Source: Omphiscola glabra
Lineage: Eukaryota > Mollusca > Gastropoda > Lymnaeidae
Direction of reading: 5' to 3'
NCBI GenBank assembly: GCA_964017045.1
Contig: OZ024806.1
Span: 9,010,488-9,074,487, forward strand
Length of the DNA stretch: 64,000 bases
Below, piece by piece: positions 24,467 through 36,561 of this stretch (the stretch's first letter is position 1; each line of letters starts with the position of its first letter). The position numbers and the translations under genes were made by a program. The notes under the pieces are model-generated. The model worked only from the letters and a program-made list of their open reading frames with translations. It ran no database searches and had not been told where the DNA came from.

Positions 24467-25585
24467 TCTAACAATATGCTCAAACAGTATGGTCTAAGAG
24501 TATGTTCTTTTGTCTCAAAAAGCACATGGCATGAATTTCATGTCCTTCACTTGTTCAGCATTTTCTCCACCCCTTGTCTTTGTTGCACCACATCGCAGTG
24601 GTCTTACTTTTCCTCTCTACTGTCCCCTATTGCCTGTATTAACTCTAAAACCTACTCTGAATGTTCTATCACAACTCTGATACCTACACTGAATGTTCTA
24701 TCTACTCTGTTCTATCACAACTCTTGGACCCACTCTGAATGTTCTATCACATTCCCTTTGCTGCAGTCTTCTCGGATGCTACAAGACGGAAAAGCTTTTC
24801 TTTTCATAGTGTTTTTACTGTTGTTTTTTTGTTGGTCGAAGAAGGCTGCTGGACGACAAGTTTGATGTTTTGTTGGTAGACGAAGGTTGCTTGACGACAA
24901 GTTTGATGCATCCTTTGTTTCAGGTTTTCCCGTTCATCATTTCCTTCTACCTAACCTGATTGCAGCCTCTCCCCCATATCACAATCTTTTCTCTCGTACC
25001 AAGGTTTACTGTGAGGTTGTACCCACCACCGCTGTGGCTCTATAATGGAGCAAATAAGGTTTTCTGAATTTCCCACAAGACCCTGACAACTTTATAAAGC
25101 ACTTTTAAAACATTAGGTTAGATCATGTAATAGTTGGTTACATCATGTGACAGCAAATGTCTTTTCCAATAATCTAATTTTTTAAATATTTTTTGCAGGA
25201 CATTGGGGTAATTGCACGCTACTGGTCCCTCTGTCACTCACCCTAACACGAACCCTAAATCTATCATAAACAAAGGGAAGTGACTCCCAATAAGGGGACC
25301 ACAGAAGCACATTAGCCGGACATTGCTAAGCCCTAGTATTTAAAAATCAGAAGAAAAAAAAAAAAATTTTCAAAAGTATCTTCCTTTTTTTTTTCAGTTA
25401 CAGTACCGCTGTGCCTTTTCAAACCTCAATTCAGAACTGCATCCATCACAAAGATTTAAAAAAAGTCATCAACAAACACAGTTATTGATAAGCCAAATGC
25501 CCATCTATTAACTTTGATTTGTTTTCATCACTTGTTAAAAAGTTGGAACAATAAAATGAAGAACATTAAATAAAACAATACTGTA

Positions 25586-26415
25586 CAGATATTTATCTGG
25601 GAGCTACAATGTACAACTGTACCATTATGTTCAGATATTTATCTGGGAGCTACAATGTACAACTGTACCATTATGTTCAGATATATATCTGGGACCTGCA
25701 GTGTACAACTGTACCATTATGTTCAGATATATATCTGGGACCTGCAGTGTACAACTGTACCATTATGTTCAGATATATATCTGGGACCTGCAGTGTACAA
25801 CTGTACCATTATGTTCAGATATATATCTGGGACCTGCAGTGTACAACTGTACCATTATGTTCAGATATATATCTGGGATCTACAATGTACAACTGTACCA
25901 TTATGTTCAGATATATATCTGGGACCTGCAGTGTACAGCTGTACCATTATGTTCAGATATTTATCTGGGAGCTACAATGTACAACTGTACCATTATGTTC
26001 AGATATATATCTGGGACCTGCAGTGTACAACTGTACCATTATGTTCAGATATATATCTGGGAGCTACAATGTACAACTGTACCATTATGTTCAGATATAT
26101 ATCTGGGACCTGCAGTGTACAGCTGCACCATTATGTTCAGATATATATCTGGGACCTGCAGTGTACAGCTGCACCATTATGTTCAGATATATATCTGGGA
26201 CCTGCAGTGTACAACTGCACCATTATGTTCAGATATATATCTGGGATCTACAATGTTCAACTGTACCATTATGTTCAGATATATATATGGGACCTACAAT
26301 GTACAGCTGTATCATTATATTCAGATATATATATATATTATATATGGGGATCTACAATGTACAACTGTACCATTATGTTCAGACAAATATCTGGGATCTA
26401 AAATGTACAACTGTT
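25586..26415. repeat. 46-bp tandem array, about 18 copies, with palindromes in the unit
   Basis: Each unit contains the perfect palindrome AGATATATATCT (or ATTT variants), the word GGGACCTGCAGTGTACA, and GTACAACTGTAC. In some units the last is a perfect palindrome, GTACAGCTGTAC. As 46 is not a multiple of three and no unit frame holds a stop, all three plus frames stay open for about 750-830 bp. The three predicted proteins are the same repeat in rotated frames, so I do not call a gene. Confidence 0.95.
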
Positions 26416-27680
26416 TGCCTGATATGTACATCAAAAGTCTGAGACGTGAACACAATAAATGAGATATTTTTTTTCCCTTCCATAGACACAAGCCAGCCAG
26501 TAATACAAAATAATCAACATTCACCCCCTTACAGCCATTGGACATTGAAAAGATCCGATCATTCAGTCACACACCACATTTTCACTTACATGACAACATT
26601 CCTGACTTCATGGAAATATTTTGAGCAAAACAAAAGGTGTGTGCCTTTGACCGGTTGAGGATAAAAATCTCCGCAGATCACGTCCACCAGAACGCTTCCT
26701 GGCACTGGTTTGCTTCGGTCGTGATCACTCTCTTCTGGTCTGCTTGGTCAGCCTCTGCCGCTATCACACACTAAAACCAGTAATGGAAACAATTAAAAAC
26801 ATTGTCAACAAATGAAGGGGGCGGATCAGTGGAAAGGTATTCACAAAACCTATTGCTACACCTGAGCGTGTAGAATTTACAGCAGGGCCTCTCAAACAAT
26901 CAAGCTGGTCACTTTAGAATTGCTAATATGAGAGCTCCGATACAGTTAGATTTTAGGCAGTGACCTCATTTGCCTAGAGAGCGAAATTCTTCCACACAAA
27001 GACACTCCCGTTTTATATATAATATTTTTTAACGTGCACGTGTAGTTAAATAAATAAATAACGATTTATGGTTCATTTCATTGAGCCTTTATAAACAATA
27101 ATGATTAGGAGAGCAAAACTGTTTGAGATCCCTGACAATCACTGATATCTAGATGAACATTAAGTTCACTTCAGTAGCAGGTCCAGATAATTTAAAACAA
27201 TCAATGGTCTATCACTGCGTTGGCAACAGCCAGAACAACAGACAGTAAAATAACCTGTAATCATGGTGGTTAGCTAAGAACATACGAACTTGGGAAAAAA
27301 AAAATTTTCAATAATCCACACTCAATGCACACAATACATTACAAATAAATATTCCAGCATTTGCAAAACAAATAAGAAAAGTGTGTACTGTTAATAGATT
27401 TCTTCCCTCCCTCTAGATTATATGTGCACTACCTACACAAAGCGTTGTACTCAAATACAGATAAAATCTGTTGCATGAAGTGAGGGCTATACAAACGATA
27501 ATGGACACGATGGATTGGAAGTTGCTGGTGCTCCGAGGAAGCTGCTGTAGAAATGTGGTTTGAGATCCTGTGAAGATTAGCCTTGCATTGCAGTAAAGGT
27601 GCTTCACTTATTTTGTTGATAGAAATCGTATTTATTTTTTTATTTCATCACCTAACTTGTCACCTGACTTGAAATCTGAC

Positions 27681-27764
27681 AGAATTTGTGAGTCTACAGA
27701 GACTTTGTGAGTCTACAGTGACTTTGTGAGTCCACAGAGACTTTGTGAGTCCACAGAGACTTTG
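27681..27764. repeat. 19-bp tandem repeat, about 4.4 copies
   Basis: Units read GACTTTGTGAGTCYACAGA with little change. Confidence 0.88.
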
Positions 27765-28296
27765 CTTTATCAACGCTTCGTCGTCACTTATGTACGGCAC
27801 CCAAGCCATCCACAGAGGGTATGAAATTCAACTAATGAATACTGTTCACTTTGCCCAATAACCTTGCCTCGTCATGATAAATACAGAGAAATTACGATTG
27901 ATCGCATATAAGGGCCTCTTGTTAAGTATTTCATGGCACATTAAATGAGACTTTGGTATCTTAATTGTGAGAGTCTCTATACTTTTCTTGCAATAGGAAA
28001 AGTATATGAACAGTAAGATTTTGACTTGCAGAAAAAATTAATCAAGAAGCTTCTTACCATTAGAGCTGATAAAAAACAGCTTTAATTTAGGAAAGATGAC
28101 TTTAAAAATTCATAACTGTGATAGATCGAGATACAAGTTTCAATCATCTACACACCCTGCTAATGATGTAACTTCATTCGGCATAGACTGCTTTGTATTT
28201 AAAACGAAATGCGTGTAATGATATGTCAGCTTTGAATGAGCAGCGGAGCTAGTGTCTCTTAAGTTAAATAAAATTTCGGCTAACAAAAGTTCCACT

Positions 28297-30330
28297 TCAG
28301 ATCTGAAAGGGGAATGGCAGCATTCTACATCTTGAAACACTTTCTGCGTTATCCTGTGGACGGTGGAGCTGTTGTTGTGGAGGGCTGGGGTGGTGGTAAA
28401 CAACGGGATTAGTGTGAGAAACAGACTGCACAGCAACCTCGATGGTCTCGTGTACACCGTAGACGTCAAAGGGGACAACTCCTTTCTCCTGGAACCCGTA
28501 GCCGATGTAAATTTCTTTGATGCTGTCCTTGTGTCTCTCCAAGAACGACACATACCTGAAATATAACACATGTGACAGGTATTTTGAAAGTTTCGAAAGC
28601 TTTGCTTTAGAAATAAGTGTTAAACAGAAATAATTCCTTGTCCTTTTTGTGGTCATAATGCTAGAGCTAATTTAAATCTTCTAAAGCAGTTGCTCTCAAC
28701 CTACCTAACGGCGTGACCCTTTAATACAGTTCCTCATGTTGTGGTGACCCTTAACCATAAAAATTATTTTTGTTGCTACTTCATAAATATGTGTTTTCCG
28801 ATGGTCTTAGGCGACCCTTGTGTAAGGATCGTTCGACCCCCAAAGGAGTCACGACCCACAGGTTGAGAACAGCAGTTCTAAAGCTTTATAAAAGTATAAA
28901 TTTTAAAACGTTAACTATTTCATATATTTCATACACATATTATGTGATAAACTCTTATCACTCTGGGGGTCATCCATTTGATTTCATGCTTTTTTTTGCA
29001 GATTTTTTACACCTCTTCACTAATTTGTCACAAACTTTATACACCAACATCACACATAGTAACTAAAATCCCCTTCCTACCCTAGATGATATTTGACATA
29101 ATTTATGGACGGGCCCACTTAACAATGATCACCCACAAAAAATAACCTGATAAACATACTACACTAACAGAGTACATACCATTCATCGTTAGGCAAATTG
29201 TTCTCAAATTTTGTCTTTCTTTCTAATTTATTGAGCATGTCTTGAACTTTGAGAAGCAAATCTTGACGAGTTCTACCAAAACCAGCTCTGTGCATATTTA
29301 CTACAAACTCAATTAGCTGAGGATAGAACGGATTTAGAAACCCCTTTTAATTTGTAGACAAGGCTGTCTTTAATTATTTTTATAAGCTTAAATATAAAAA
29401 ATATAAGATAACTGAAAAATGCTTATTAACAGATAAATCACTTCATTTCATTCTACCATTACAACAGGTTAAATAGAAAAGTAAAAGATTTCCTATCCTA
29501 TTATGTGTACACATATCAACATTATAATAAGCATCCTGACATCAGTAAACCTAATTTAAATCAATCGTTTATTTTACTTACAACATTACCTCTCGTTCTT
29601 CTTTTTTGGAAAGAATTGTCTTTCCCTTGAAACCAGTTGGTGGCTTTTGAATTCTGTGTTTATACTGAAAATAATTTAGAATCACCAGAAAATGAAAAGG
29701 TTTGAAGCTAAAAATGGCAATAATGGGGAGAGACTGCAAGCAGGTTAGGCAGAAGGAAATAAATGAAACAAAATATGGGAAAACATGAAAAAAAGGATGT
29801 GTCTGCAAGAAGCCTTCTTCAGCAAACAAACAAAGTAAAAACAATATAATGAATTAAATAAACACTTAACTGCAATGTATATTCCAAGAGGAATGTAATA
29901 GTCCATTAGAAGGTAAGAGAGTTAATATAGATAATAAGGGATGTAAAAGATGGACAATACAATTCTTATTTTAATACAGTTTAAATACCAGGTATTTCAA
30001 ATAGCAAAACTTGATTCCATTTTAAAATGTTTTCCTTGAATATTTTTTTTAATATATTAAAAGAACATTTTAAACTACCCTCAAATTATTTCTTGAATAG
30101 GCCTACATGTGTGTAAAGTTATGGCTGCTTATTGTGTATTTCAATGTTTAGATACTTACTGATGCATGCTTTGGCAGATGGCTTCTTAGAGTACTTCTGG
30201 GAATATTGTAAGCCTTAGCAGCTTCCCTCTGGGACATCTTACCACTTATCACAGCATCAACAGCTGTTATCATCATCCGCAAATGCTCAGTGTTGTTTCG
30301 GGGTGGATCAGGACTCACAATAATATCCAT
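28297..30330 (-). CDS. Pipsqueak/CENP-B helix-turn-helix protein, four exons, 213 residues
   Basis: Exons on the minus strand are 30330-30160, 29664-29590, 29316-29180 and 28555-28297, with GT-AG borders and junction phases 0, 0 and 2. An in-frame stop precedes the ATG and a possible acceptor (CTATTTTAG) lies near 30365. Residues 17-54 form an HTH_psq domain (AVDAVISGKMSQREAAKAYN, then IPRSTLRSHL). Residues 72-140 look like a CENP-B/Tc5-type HTH, with FKGKTILSKKEERELIEF, TRQDLLLKVQDML and a terminal W-x3-FLERH (W128). This tandem HTH is the N-terminal half of pogo/Tigger transposases, but no DDE domain follows. Residues 141-213 are unrecognised, with a Pro/Gln-rich patch, and end at a clear stop. 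Spliced exons and loss of catalysis suggest a domesticated nuclear DNA-binding protein, perhaps a regulator. Alternatively it is a decaying intron-bearing transposon, or further exons exist. Confidence 0.8.
28687..28875 (-). mobile_element. SPIN/URR1-like hAT MITE, copy 2, in intron 3 of the Psq-HTH gene
   Basis: The ends are CAGTTGCTCTCAACC and GGTTGAGAACAGCAG, with internal blocks GACCCTTTAATACAGTTCCT and TATGTGTTTTCCGATGGTCT. A perfect 8-bp target duplication, TTCTAAAG, flanks it at 28679-28686 and 28876-28883. Confidence 0.9.
29700..29905. repeat. possible dispersed repeat shared with 47460-47640
   Basis: The words GCAAGAAGCCTTCTTCAGCA, AACAAACAAAG and CCAAGAGG occur here in the same order as related words at 47460-47640 (GCAGGAAGCCTTCATCAGCG, then CCAAGAGGG). 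It lies between exons 1 and 2 of the Psq-HTH gene. Class unknown; boundaries approximate. Confidence 0.4.
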
Positions 30331-33300
30331 TTTTAACAAATGGATTTATTCAAGTCAAGTACCTAAAATAGGTACAAAATAGTCAGCAGTGGACAGCAGG
30401 GAGTAGAACATAAAATGAAACAATTTAGAGGGATTTATTCTAAATGTAATCTTTGTTATTTTGAACTCAAATTGCTTTAAAATATCCACACTCATACCAC
30501 TTTCACCATAACAAAATTTTTTTTAGAAGTTATTACTATTAAATTGAAAGTATTAAAGACCAAGTAAGACCAAAATAGGACCATCAGTCTATCCATAATT
30601 GACATAATTATTGTCATCATTATCATCATTCACTTTGACTTTGACTAAATTTATGCTCCCCCCCCCCCTCTCCTGTGCCCCTTGTCAAGGATCTTCAGGG
30701 CACACAAAACGTTAATGTTGCTCTCATTAAACTCATTACAAATGTGATCCCCCCCAACCCCCGCCCCCCCCCCTAAAATGCGTGATGGTCTGTAAATGGA
30801 GGCTTCTGAAGAGTCTGTTTGACATTACAATTTTAATCATTCATTATAATATAAAAAATGATTATTAAAGAACCAAGGTCGGGTAAGGTATGAGGAAATG
30901 TATGAAACAAAATATTATTATAAATATTTACCAATTTTTATTAGACTATATATTAATATTCGCGACATAATACAAATAAATATAGGCCTGGATATTATCG
31001 TTTTGGGCCATACATAAATGCTAGCTCAGATTCAAGTAGCAGACTTCTATCGATAACTGGTAACTAAACTTTACTAAACATAACCGGAATAGCCCTATCG
31101 CTTTTTTCCATAATCGCATCTCTCGTTGCATTTAATACGATTTAAGCGCATTAAAATAAGATTGGCTAACCTTTTTTATTTTCTCGATTCTGTTAATTCG
31201 CGGTTTATAAACAATCGGAAACGTTATTTATCTCAAATTTAGTTTTCAATTCATAAACAGTGAAGTCTGCAGGCGGTGTAGTGTACTCACTGTATTGTGG
31301 ACGGACTATTTTGTTAAAAATCGATACTCCTGATTGTTGACAAACATTTGTTGTTAAGCGCCAACCCAAAATGTTAAAATACGTAAAATTCGCGATTAAA
31401 AATATGTAACTTTGTAATCCCCAAATCTCTTTCTACAAACAATATATCTGGTCGGCCCGAGTATTTAAGGGAACCCATTATCAAGAATGAAAGTATTGAA
31501 AGAGCAATTGTTAATTAAATTGGTTTAAAATGTTTGAATTACTTTTTTTTTAGATTTAGTTCAGCCTTGAATGACTTGACTTATTAAAACTTAATTATGT
31601 TTTACAGACATGCGATGTCTAGACATTTTTACGCTTTAACATTTATTCATTATTTTGTAATGCCTTTTGGCTCAAGTAAAAAAAAATTAATAAAGCACCC
31701 CGGCTTTCAAACAGAATTGCGTTGGCTATTATTTATTTTAAAAAGCTATTATTATTATTAATAATAAATAGGTCTTCATTGTATATAATAATTAATAATA
31801 GGGCACGCACATGCAAGAAAATAAAATGCATCTGTTCATCATCAGTGCAAGGAAATGAAATGGTTATGCAGTTAATAAAGCTTTAAAATATTACGCAATT
31901 TTTGCATAAATAAATAAGCCCACAGGTCCAGGTATGATTTTCATCAATATAAACCATTATTCAATCTTCAACATACCTTTTTCTTATTACAGTGCAAAAT
32001 TTATTACACTTTGGAAAATATGTCTAATATGAACTGGCACTTAATAATAAATTTTGTACAGTATTGGCTCAGAATTAAATATATATTTATTTCATTGGAG
32101 ATGCCCGGGGGGGGGGGGGGGGCGGGGGGGGGCGGGGGGTGGATAATAGATGAGCTTCCACACTCCACATTCAGAACACAGCAGTTCTTCGCCTCCAGAG
32201 TAGTTCAGTTTCTTTATTAATATGTGTAATCCAATAATGGATCAGAATTCTCTGCTCAAATGGTTGTCTTGACTCTGACTGGACTTTTTTCTTTTTTTTT
32301 GTGCCAGCCGTCAACGCTCCTTTTCTTGCTCTTTTGTTTTTTATGTTATTTTTTTTTTTGCAAGCTTGCAACGCTACTTGCTCTTTTCTTACCACGCTCT
32401 TAGCTCAAATTAGTTTACTCGCCATGGCATTTCGTTCACACACTTAGTATGAGATGTGGCACTGAGGGAAAAGTTAATACATGTGAACAAAACAAAAAAA
32501 CACGTTGTAAGTTGTAGAAATCGTACAATGTACTGCCATATACAGTCACTATACCAGAATTATAACTCTTGAGGTGCAGTCTGAATACTGAATGAGTTCA
32601 TTTTAATTGATATTGAAGGGGAAAAAAATCATAAAACTTTTTTTTTTTTAAATCAGCTATTTAATTCGTAAACTGCTTTCAAATGTATATGTTACACACA
32701 ACTTGTGGCAATCAGTCAAGTAAAAAAAAAATATATAAACAATCTTAATGTAGATATGGAATGTTTCATTGACAAAGTTATTCAATGACATGAAAACAGA
32801 CAAAATGTTTCTGTTTACATTACCATTGAGCCTGTATAAAATGTGTATGAACTTGTTTCTACAAACAACACTGCTTGAATTATGTACATAGATGATCTTG
32901 CATGTTAGCAAAACATCAGGCAGTTCACGTGACAAGGGGAAATGTTTAAATACACACTGTGTCCATGATTTGACAGGACATTCACACAGTGGTTCACAAA
33001 CATTTTCAGATGCAGATGACCTGATCTTTTTTTGCTACATTAGGCAACATTGTGAACTATAAGATAACAAAAAGTGATCTGCAAACTAAACATGCAGAAC
33101 TTTTTGGAACTGCCATTGCAGGGCTTTTAGGAACTGTTATGCAGGGCTTTTAGGAACTGTTACGCAGGGCTTTTAGGAACTGTTATGCAGGGCTTTTAGG
33201 AACTGCCATGCAGGGCTTTTAGGAACTGCCATCCAGGGCTTTTAGGAACTGTTATGCAGGACTTTTAGGAACTGTTATGCAATACTTTTAGGAACTGTTA

Positions 33301-36300
33301 AGCAGGACTTTTAGGAACTGTTATGCAGGACTTTTAGGAACTGTTATGCAAGACTTTTAGGAACTGTTATGCAGGACTTTTAGTAACTTTTCAGGGAACT
33401 GTAAGATAGTCGCTAGCTCTACACTTATGTTAAGTCAAATGATACTCGGCATAGTTCAGAAAAGTTGAGTGGAGACAGATGACATTCATGATTTGAATAT
33501 AGGCAGCAGGATATTGGTAAATGCTCCCAAACATTTGCCTATCTTTAGATGGAAAAAACTTCTCTCAACAGCAAAACTGCATTGTGCTCTTCCAGCAATT
33601 AATTATTATAAGTAATGTAAATGACAGGTTTAACACAATATATCACAAACATCCCATGGCCTCTTCCGCAGGCCAGTAACTGTGGGCTTGTAGTGAATGG
33701 TTTCAACTACTTAGATCGTATCATTTCAAACTCATACAGTGTCATCTCAACATGGGAATGGGTCAAAATAGACTGTACACTCTTACATCTGGATAGAAAC
33801 AATTTGCCATTACATTATCAATATAAACAGATAACAATAAAATTTGAAGTGTGTCAAGAGATAACCCCACTAATGCACTGTTAAAAGATGTGTATGAAAA
33901 TGTTAATGCACATTTTAAAATATCCATCATTTGTCTTATTGTGTGTTGTTTAGATTTGATTAAGACATCAACTTCAACCTTAGTCTAAATCTCTTGATAA
34001 TCTTAAGCCTCCTTTCAGCAAAGCCGGAAGAAATGTTCAATTTGTCCATGTCAATTGTGTAAATTGGACAAGTTTCAAAAGGTTTTCTCTTTCTTTAAAA
34101 AAAATTAGGGACTGATCTATTGAAATGTCACATTAGGAAATGGCATCAGCGGGCTGTTGAGCTGATCTCTTCACTAGTTCTGCTTAGATTAACTTCTCAT
34201 TTAAAAAAACAACACACTATTAGCTGAAATAACAAACTGAAATGAAAAAATAGTTCGGCACACTCAGAAATGAGTTACATAACTGAATAAAGTTAATATT
34301 ATTATAAAATAATTGGTTTGCATATATTTTTTAGGGAATTCCCTCCACCTCATTATTACTTCAACAGCAGGATCTACCTTTAATATTTCGAAATACATTG
34401 AAATGGCATTGGAAAACTTTCCAACAACTTTTGTCTTGCTTTTTTTAAAAATACACAACAAAGAATGGTGGCTGCTTTCAGGTGGGAAGGGTTGCTGTAT
34501 GCCAGATTTTTTCAATGAACCATTTATCAACCAAAATGGTTTTTAAAGTTATTTTTCCCTAGTATATTCTTAGACATATTTATAGATTAATACACATCTA
34601 TGAGATTATGAAGATATGGGTCATTTTAAAAAAATAATAATATGAAAACAAAAACATTTAAAAAATATAACTTGCAACTTGTTTAGCACTTCCATTATTT
34701 TAGTAATAAAGGAATGTATTCATTATTTACATGAGAGCAAAACATCGTTTGTATAGAAATATAAAACTTGTTAAAATACTTTTTTTAAACAAACATTTAC
34801 TCCTTTACAATATCAATCAATTATAATATTTACAAGTATTGCTAAGGAGTATATAGTTTGAATTGAATTGCAACAAATATATATTTATATATATATGTTT
34901 CAGATGACAACAGCAGTCACACATAATTTGTGGCCCAGACTCACACAAGAGATCAACAAAGGAAATTAAATTACAGTGAGCAATAACTTTGAACGTTTTG
35001 TTATCAGTATCAGTGTTGCAGTCAATATTAATTATTATTGTACTAATAAATAACATCGCTTGAAGTTGATGGGTAATTCTGTCAAATTGATCAAGATACA
35101 TTTTTTTAAATGTTAAAATTTGAAGAGAACTACCAATAATAATAATAATAAGCATTTCTCAGCTGAGCCTGATGTTAAAAATATAAGTAAGGAAAACTAA
35201 AAGAAATCGGTCACACAAAATAATAATAGTTTAAATATTATACATATAAAATAGAAACACTTTTACAGAAACGATGGATATAATAAGCTGCCCTTGTAGA
35301 AAAATTACAGAGAATACAAGTCACTCTTCAGTTCACAGACTTTTGTTTACTGTATATCATTCACAACCAAGTAAATCAGACTAAAATTAACTAAACAAAC
35401 CATTTTGCATTATTTAAACTTTTTAACTTAGCAGGCACCAGCGCATTAGTTAACATGTGGAAAACTTAAGGTTTTCCTCTCTCTCCATCCTGCTGCTGGT
35501 TGGTGAAGGTTGGTACTTGGGGTATCTAAAGGGAGGTAATAAAATATTTTTTTAAATGTTGCAGCTGTTATAAGAGCAAAATTCTCGAGATGTACTTGTT
35601 CATGAGGAACATTCCTGGTTTATAAATGACACACACAAAAATGAAGGCTATTTTTTTAATTTACATGTAATATCTTTGAAAGAAAATTGATGTTACCTTG
35701 AAATCATGAAAAATAAATATTATAACACTAATGAGTAAGTTGAAAACATTTTGTTTCCCCCTTGAAAATGTTCTACCATATATGCATATTTGTTTCAGTA
35801 GAAATTTGATGTAGGTTTCCTGGACTTGTATGACTTTAAGATTATTTTCTATAGATACTTAACCAGAAGTATTCACATATGGAGCCTACATATGTATCTC
35901 TGCAAATTATTATTTCATGCCCTTTTTTTAACACGTCAGTTAAAAGTAAGCTGTGTGTAAGCAAAGTCTCCCTAGTGTTAAAATATATACTTAGTTTCAA
36001 GGCATCAATCGATTTCCAAAAACGGTCTGTTAGCCCTGACCATTACCAACTATCTCAACATAACCACACACAAAAATAATGGATTCTTGAGAAAAATGCC
36101 TTGATCTGACCTATAATCATTAATAAATTTTCTATACCCACATTTGTAAATTCTCTATTCCGACATTTGTTAATCCTTACCAATGTTCAATTTTCAAAAT
36201 TATTTATGAGCAGGAACTACTACTCCCTGAGCATTCAATAAACCACATACACATGCAGCAGACATCAAAATCAGTGCTGGATTATAAATACAGTAATCAA

Positions 36301-36561
36301 TCACTCATTTGCTCATACATAAATTAGGATATGTGGTAATAGTCCAGAGCAGGGAAGGGAGGGGATCACACCTCGACCCAATTCATGAAACTTGCAATGC
36401 TCTTTAGAGATTGGTTGAGCAGATTTTTATGGAATACCAACAAAAAAAACCCATTGCAGGCTATGAGATTCGATTTCTGATTAAAATCATACATTTTTTT
36501 ATCACAAAATGTATTAACTATTATGCCGGATTTTTTAAAAAATCTTTTCAATGAATAAATT
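30331..36561. other. AT-rich intergenic region between the Psq-HTH gene and the esterase 3' end
   Basis: No open frame resembles a known protein. It presumably holds the Psq-HTH promoter and the esterase 3' UTR. I can place neither precisely. Features seen are poly-C runs near 30659 and 30751-30772, the G-rich tract 32106-32140 (G-quadruplex prone), the 23-bp array at 33094-33390, and (AT)n near 34880. A minus-strand AATAAA (TTTATT at 32212-32217) is far from the esterase stop. Confidence 0.5.
33094..33390. repeat. 23-bp minisatellite, about 13 copies
   Basis: Units read GCAGGGCTTTTAGGAACTGT plus three variable bases; the later units have GCAGGAC. Confidence 0.92.

Larger units (their letters stand above)
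20180..28296. other. intergenic repeat-bearing region between FAM167-like and Psq-HTH genes
   Basis: An AATAAA at about 20890-20895 could serve the FAM167-like transcript. Outside the listed repeats I see no gene in 20448-21854, 23110-24317, 24467-25585 or 26416-27680. Poly-C at 24001-24023 and 24115-24180 (two related 'GTGGCC-GGTTTGTGG' units) are low complexity. On the minus strand, AATAAA signals at 27631-27644 (read as TTTATT on plus) are plausible polyadenylation sites for the Psq-HTH gene, giving a 3' UTR of about 650 bp. Confidence 0.5.

Noticed and set aside
25609..26462. Three overlapping open frames of 248-277 codons
   Set aside because: All are the 46-bp array read in rotated frames. 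The products are the same repeat and no start or flanking exon supports them.
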